From positions 62,001 through 126,000 of the forward strand of contig NZ_JAAVTA010000001.1 in assembly GCF_012102705.1 (NCBI RefSeq): 64,000 nucleotides of DNA. The letters run 5' to 3'. This DNA comes from Haematospirillum sp. H1815 (GTDB lineage Bacteria; Pseudomonadota; Alphaproteobacteria; Rhodospirillales; Rhodospirillaceae). Made by a program: the position numbers and the translations under genes. Under the pieces are notes generated by a model that was not told where the DNA came from, did no database searches, and saw only the letters and a program-made list of their open reading frames with translations. Every line of letters starts with the position of its first letter. Position 1 is the first letter of the stretch. Shown here piece by piece: positions 62,992 through 64,000 of this stretch.

Positions 62992-64000
62992 ATGACGCAG
63001 GATAAGAACAGATCATCGCCTCCATGCTGGTGGGATGCCGATTCGTTGGCGCGCCGGCTTCCTTTTCTGCGGGCCCGCCAGAATGTTATGGCCAATATCC
63101 GCACCTTTTTTGCGGCCCGGGACTTTCTGGAGGTGGAAACGCCGGCCCTGCAGTGTTCGCCGGGTCTGGAACCGCATTTGAAGGCCTTTCGTACGGTTCT
63201 TGAGGATCCGGATGGTGGGAAGCGGACATTCTATCTGCATACAAGCCCCGAATTTGCCATGAAAAAGCTTCTGGCAGGGGGCCTTCCGCGTCTGTTCCAG
63301 ATTGCCCGTGTTTTCCGTAATGGTGAGCGGTCTGATACTCATCATCCAGAATTTACAATGCTAGAATGGTACCGGGCGCAGGCCAGCTACACGGATTTGA
63401 TGGTTGATGTCGGGGAGCTTTTTACGGCCGTCGGCATCAGTCAACCGGTTTCCCGGCTGACGGTCCAGGACGCTTTCTTCCGTTATGCCGGTATCGATCT
63501 GCTGTCGACAGTATCAGATCCGTCAGACCCCGCTCCGCCACCGGATTGTTTGCGCGCAGAAGCATCCCGCATTGGGGTGTATACCGGGGCTGGTGATCGC
63601 TGGGATGATGTGTTCTTTCACATCTTTCTGGACCGTATAGAGCCTTCTCTGGGCTGTGATGGCCCCGTCATCCTGTATGATTGGCCGGCATCGATGGCGG
63701 CATTGTCGCGGCGTTCAGTCGCGGATCCCAGGGTGTGTGAGCGTTTCGAGGTTTATCTGAACGGGGTAGAGCTGGCCAATGCATTCGGCGAATTAACCGA
63801 TGCTGCGGAGCAGCGCCGCCGTTTCGAGCATGATATGGAGCTGAAACAGCGATTGTATGGCGTGCGCTACCCGATTGATGAAGCCTTTATGGATGCGGTG
63901 TCCTGTTTGCCGGAATGTGCGGGTATTGCCCTGGGGGTAGACCGTCTGGTGATGGCGGTGGCCGGGGCCAGCCGCATCACCGATGTGCTATGGGCCGAGG
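62992..64000 (+). CDS. epmA: EF-P lysine aminoacylase EpmA (3' end beyond window)
   Basis: The first 336 codons of a LysRS-like class II aminoacyl-tRNA synthetase paralogue without the anticodon-binding domain. Motif 2 reads FQIARVFRNGERSDTHHPEFTMLEW. Further on are ELANAFGEL and GIALGVDRLVMA near the right edge. Thus nearly the whole 340-350 residue protein is present. It activates (R)-beta-lysine and transfers it to EF-P Lys33. EpmB, the lysine 2,3-aminomutase that supplies the substrate, would be expected nearby and may lie just past the edge. ATG 62992 was chosen, with a weak CAGGTG ribosome site. Confidence 0.95.
   Translation, partial: MTQDKNRSSPPCWWDADSLARRLPFLRARQNVMANIRTFFAARDFLEVETPALQCSPGLEPHLKAFRTVLEDPDGGKRTFYLHTSPEFAMKKLLAGGLPRLFQIARVFRNGERSDTHHPEFTMLEWYRAQASYTDLMVDVGELFTAVGISQPVSRLTVQDAFFRYAGIDLLSTVSDPSDPAPPPDCLRAEASRIGVYTGAGDRWDDVFFHIFLDRIEPSLGCDGPVILYDWPASMAALSRRSVADPRVCERFEVYLNGVELANAFGELTDAAEQRRRFEHDMELKQRLYGVRYPIDEAFMDAVSCLPECAGIALGVDRLVMAVAGASRITDVLWAE

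Overview
The window reads as chromosomal core DNA of an alphaproteobacterium, most likely a Rhodospirillales-type organism. The reasons are the homospermidine synthase, the alphaproteobacterial coxB-coxA-ctaG-coxC order, L31 of the cysteine-free type, a speF-like leader before an ornithine decarboxylase, and dense sensor kinase and cyclic-di-GMP genes. I see no transposase, integrase, insertion sequence, CRISPR array or phage gene. Genes are tightly packed on both strands, with one tRNA (His) and two ribosomal protein loci.

Layout. 1-5.4 kb: a truncated FadL-type outer membrane channel, an IscU-like scaffold, a PAS protein, an FtsK translocase without a membrane domain, an esterase and YaaA. 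5.5-8.1 kb: acetate kinase and a MaoC-phosphate acyltransferase fusion. 8.3-10.4 kb: a receiver-PAS-histidine kinase. 10.5-12.9 kb: a four-gene bufferin operon (bufABCD) for a copper-binding, post-translationally modified peptide. 13.0-20.5 kb: a phosphorelay block with a FixL-like sensor kinase, a single receiver, an Hpt-receiver-GGDEF protein and a membrane hybrid kinase, followed by CheW. 21.5-31 kb: an Lrp regulator, a flavoprotein, glpR and glpD, a coiled-coil membrane protein, a glutamine synthetase-like ligase, a CoA-binding protein and a K+/H+ antiporter. 31.2-32.2 kb: rplM-rpsI.

32.3-47.2 kb is rich in polyamine genes: a leader RNA plus ornithine decarboxylase, homospermidine synthase, spermidine synthase and a second group III decarboxylase. 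Set among them are the aa3-type cytochrome oxidase genes, mnmC, rlmJ and a DUF2817 protein. 47.2-52.5 kb holds the two-subunit methylmalonyl-CoA mutase with its MeaB chaperone. 52.7-55.4 kb holds an orphan BMP-type binding protein, a TetR regulator and a methyltransferase. 55.4-64 kb holds tRNA-His, a class III nucleotide cyclase, rpmE, a MotA/MotB/OmpA-like trio, an inositol monophosphatase, efp, and divergent epmA running off the right edge.

The strongest candidates for a recently described or undescribed system are the bufferin operon, the arginine-rich leader ORF inside the decarboxylase leader RNA, and the MotA/MotB/OmpA-like envelope trio. Everything here comes from reading the sequence and the translated frames. 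No database search was run, so family names rest on motif recognition.
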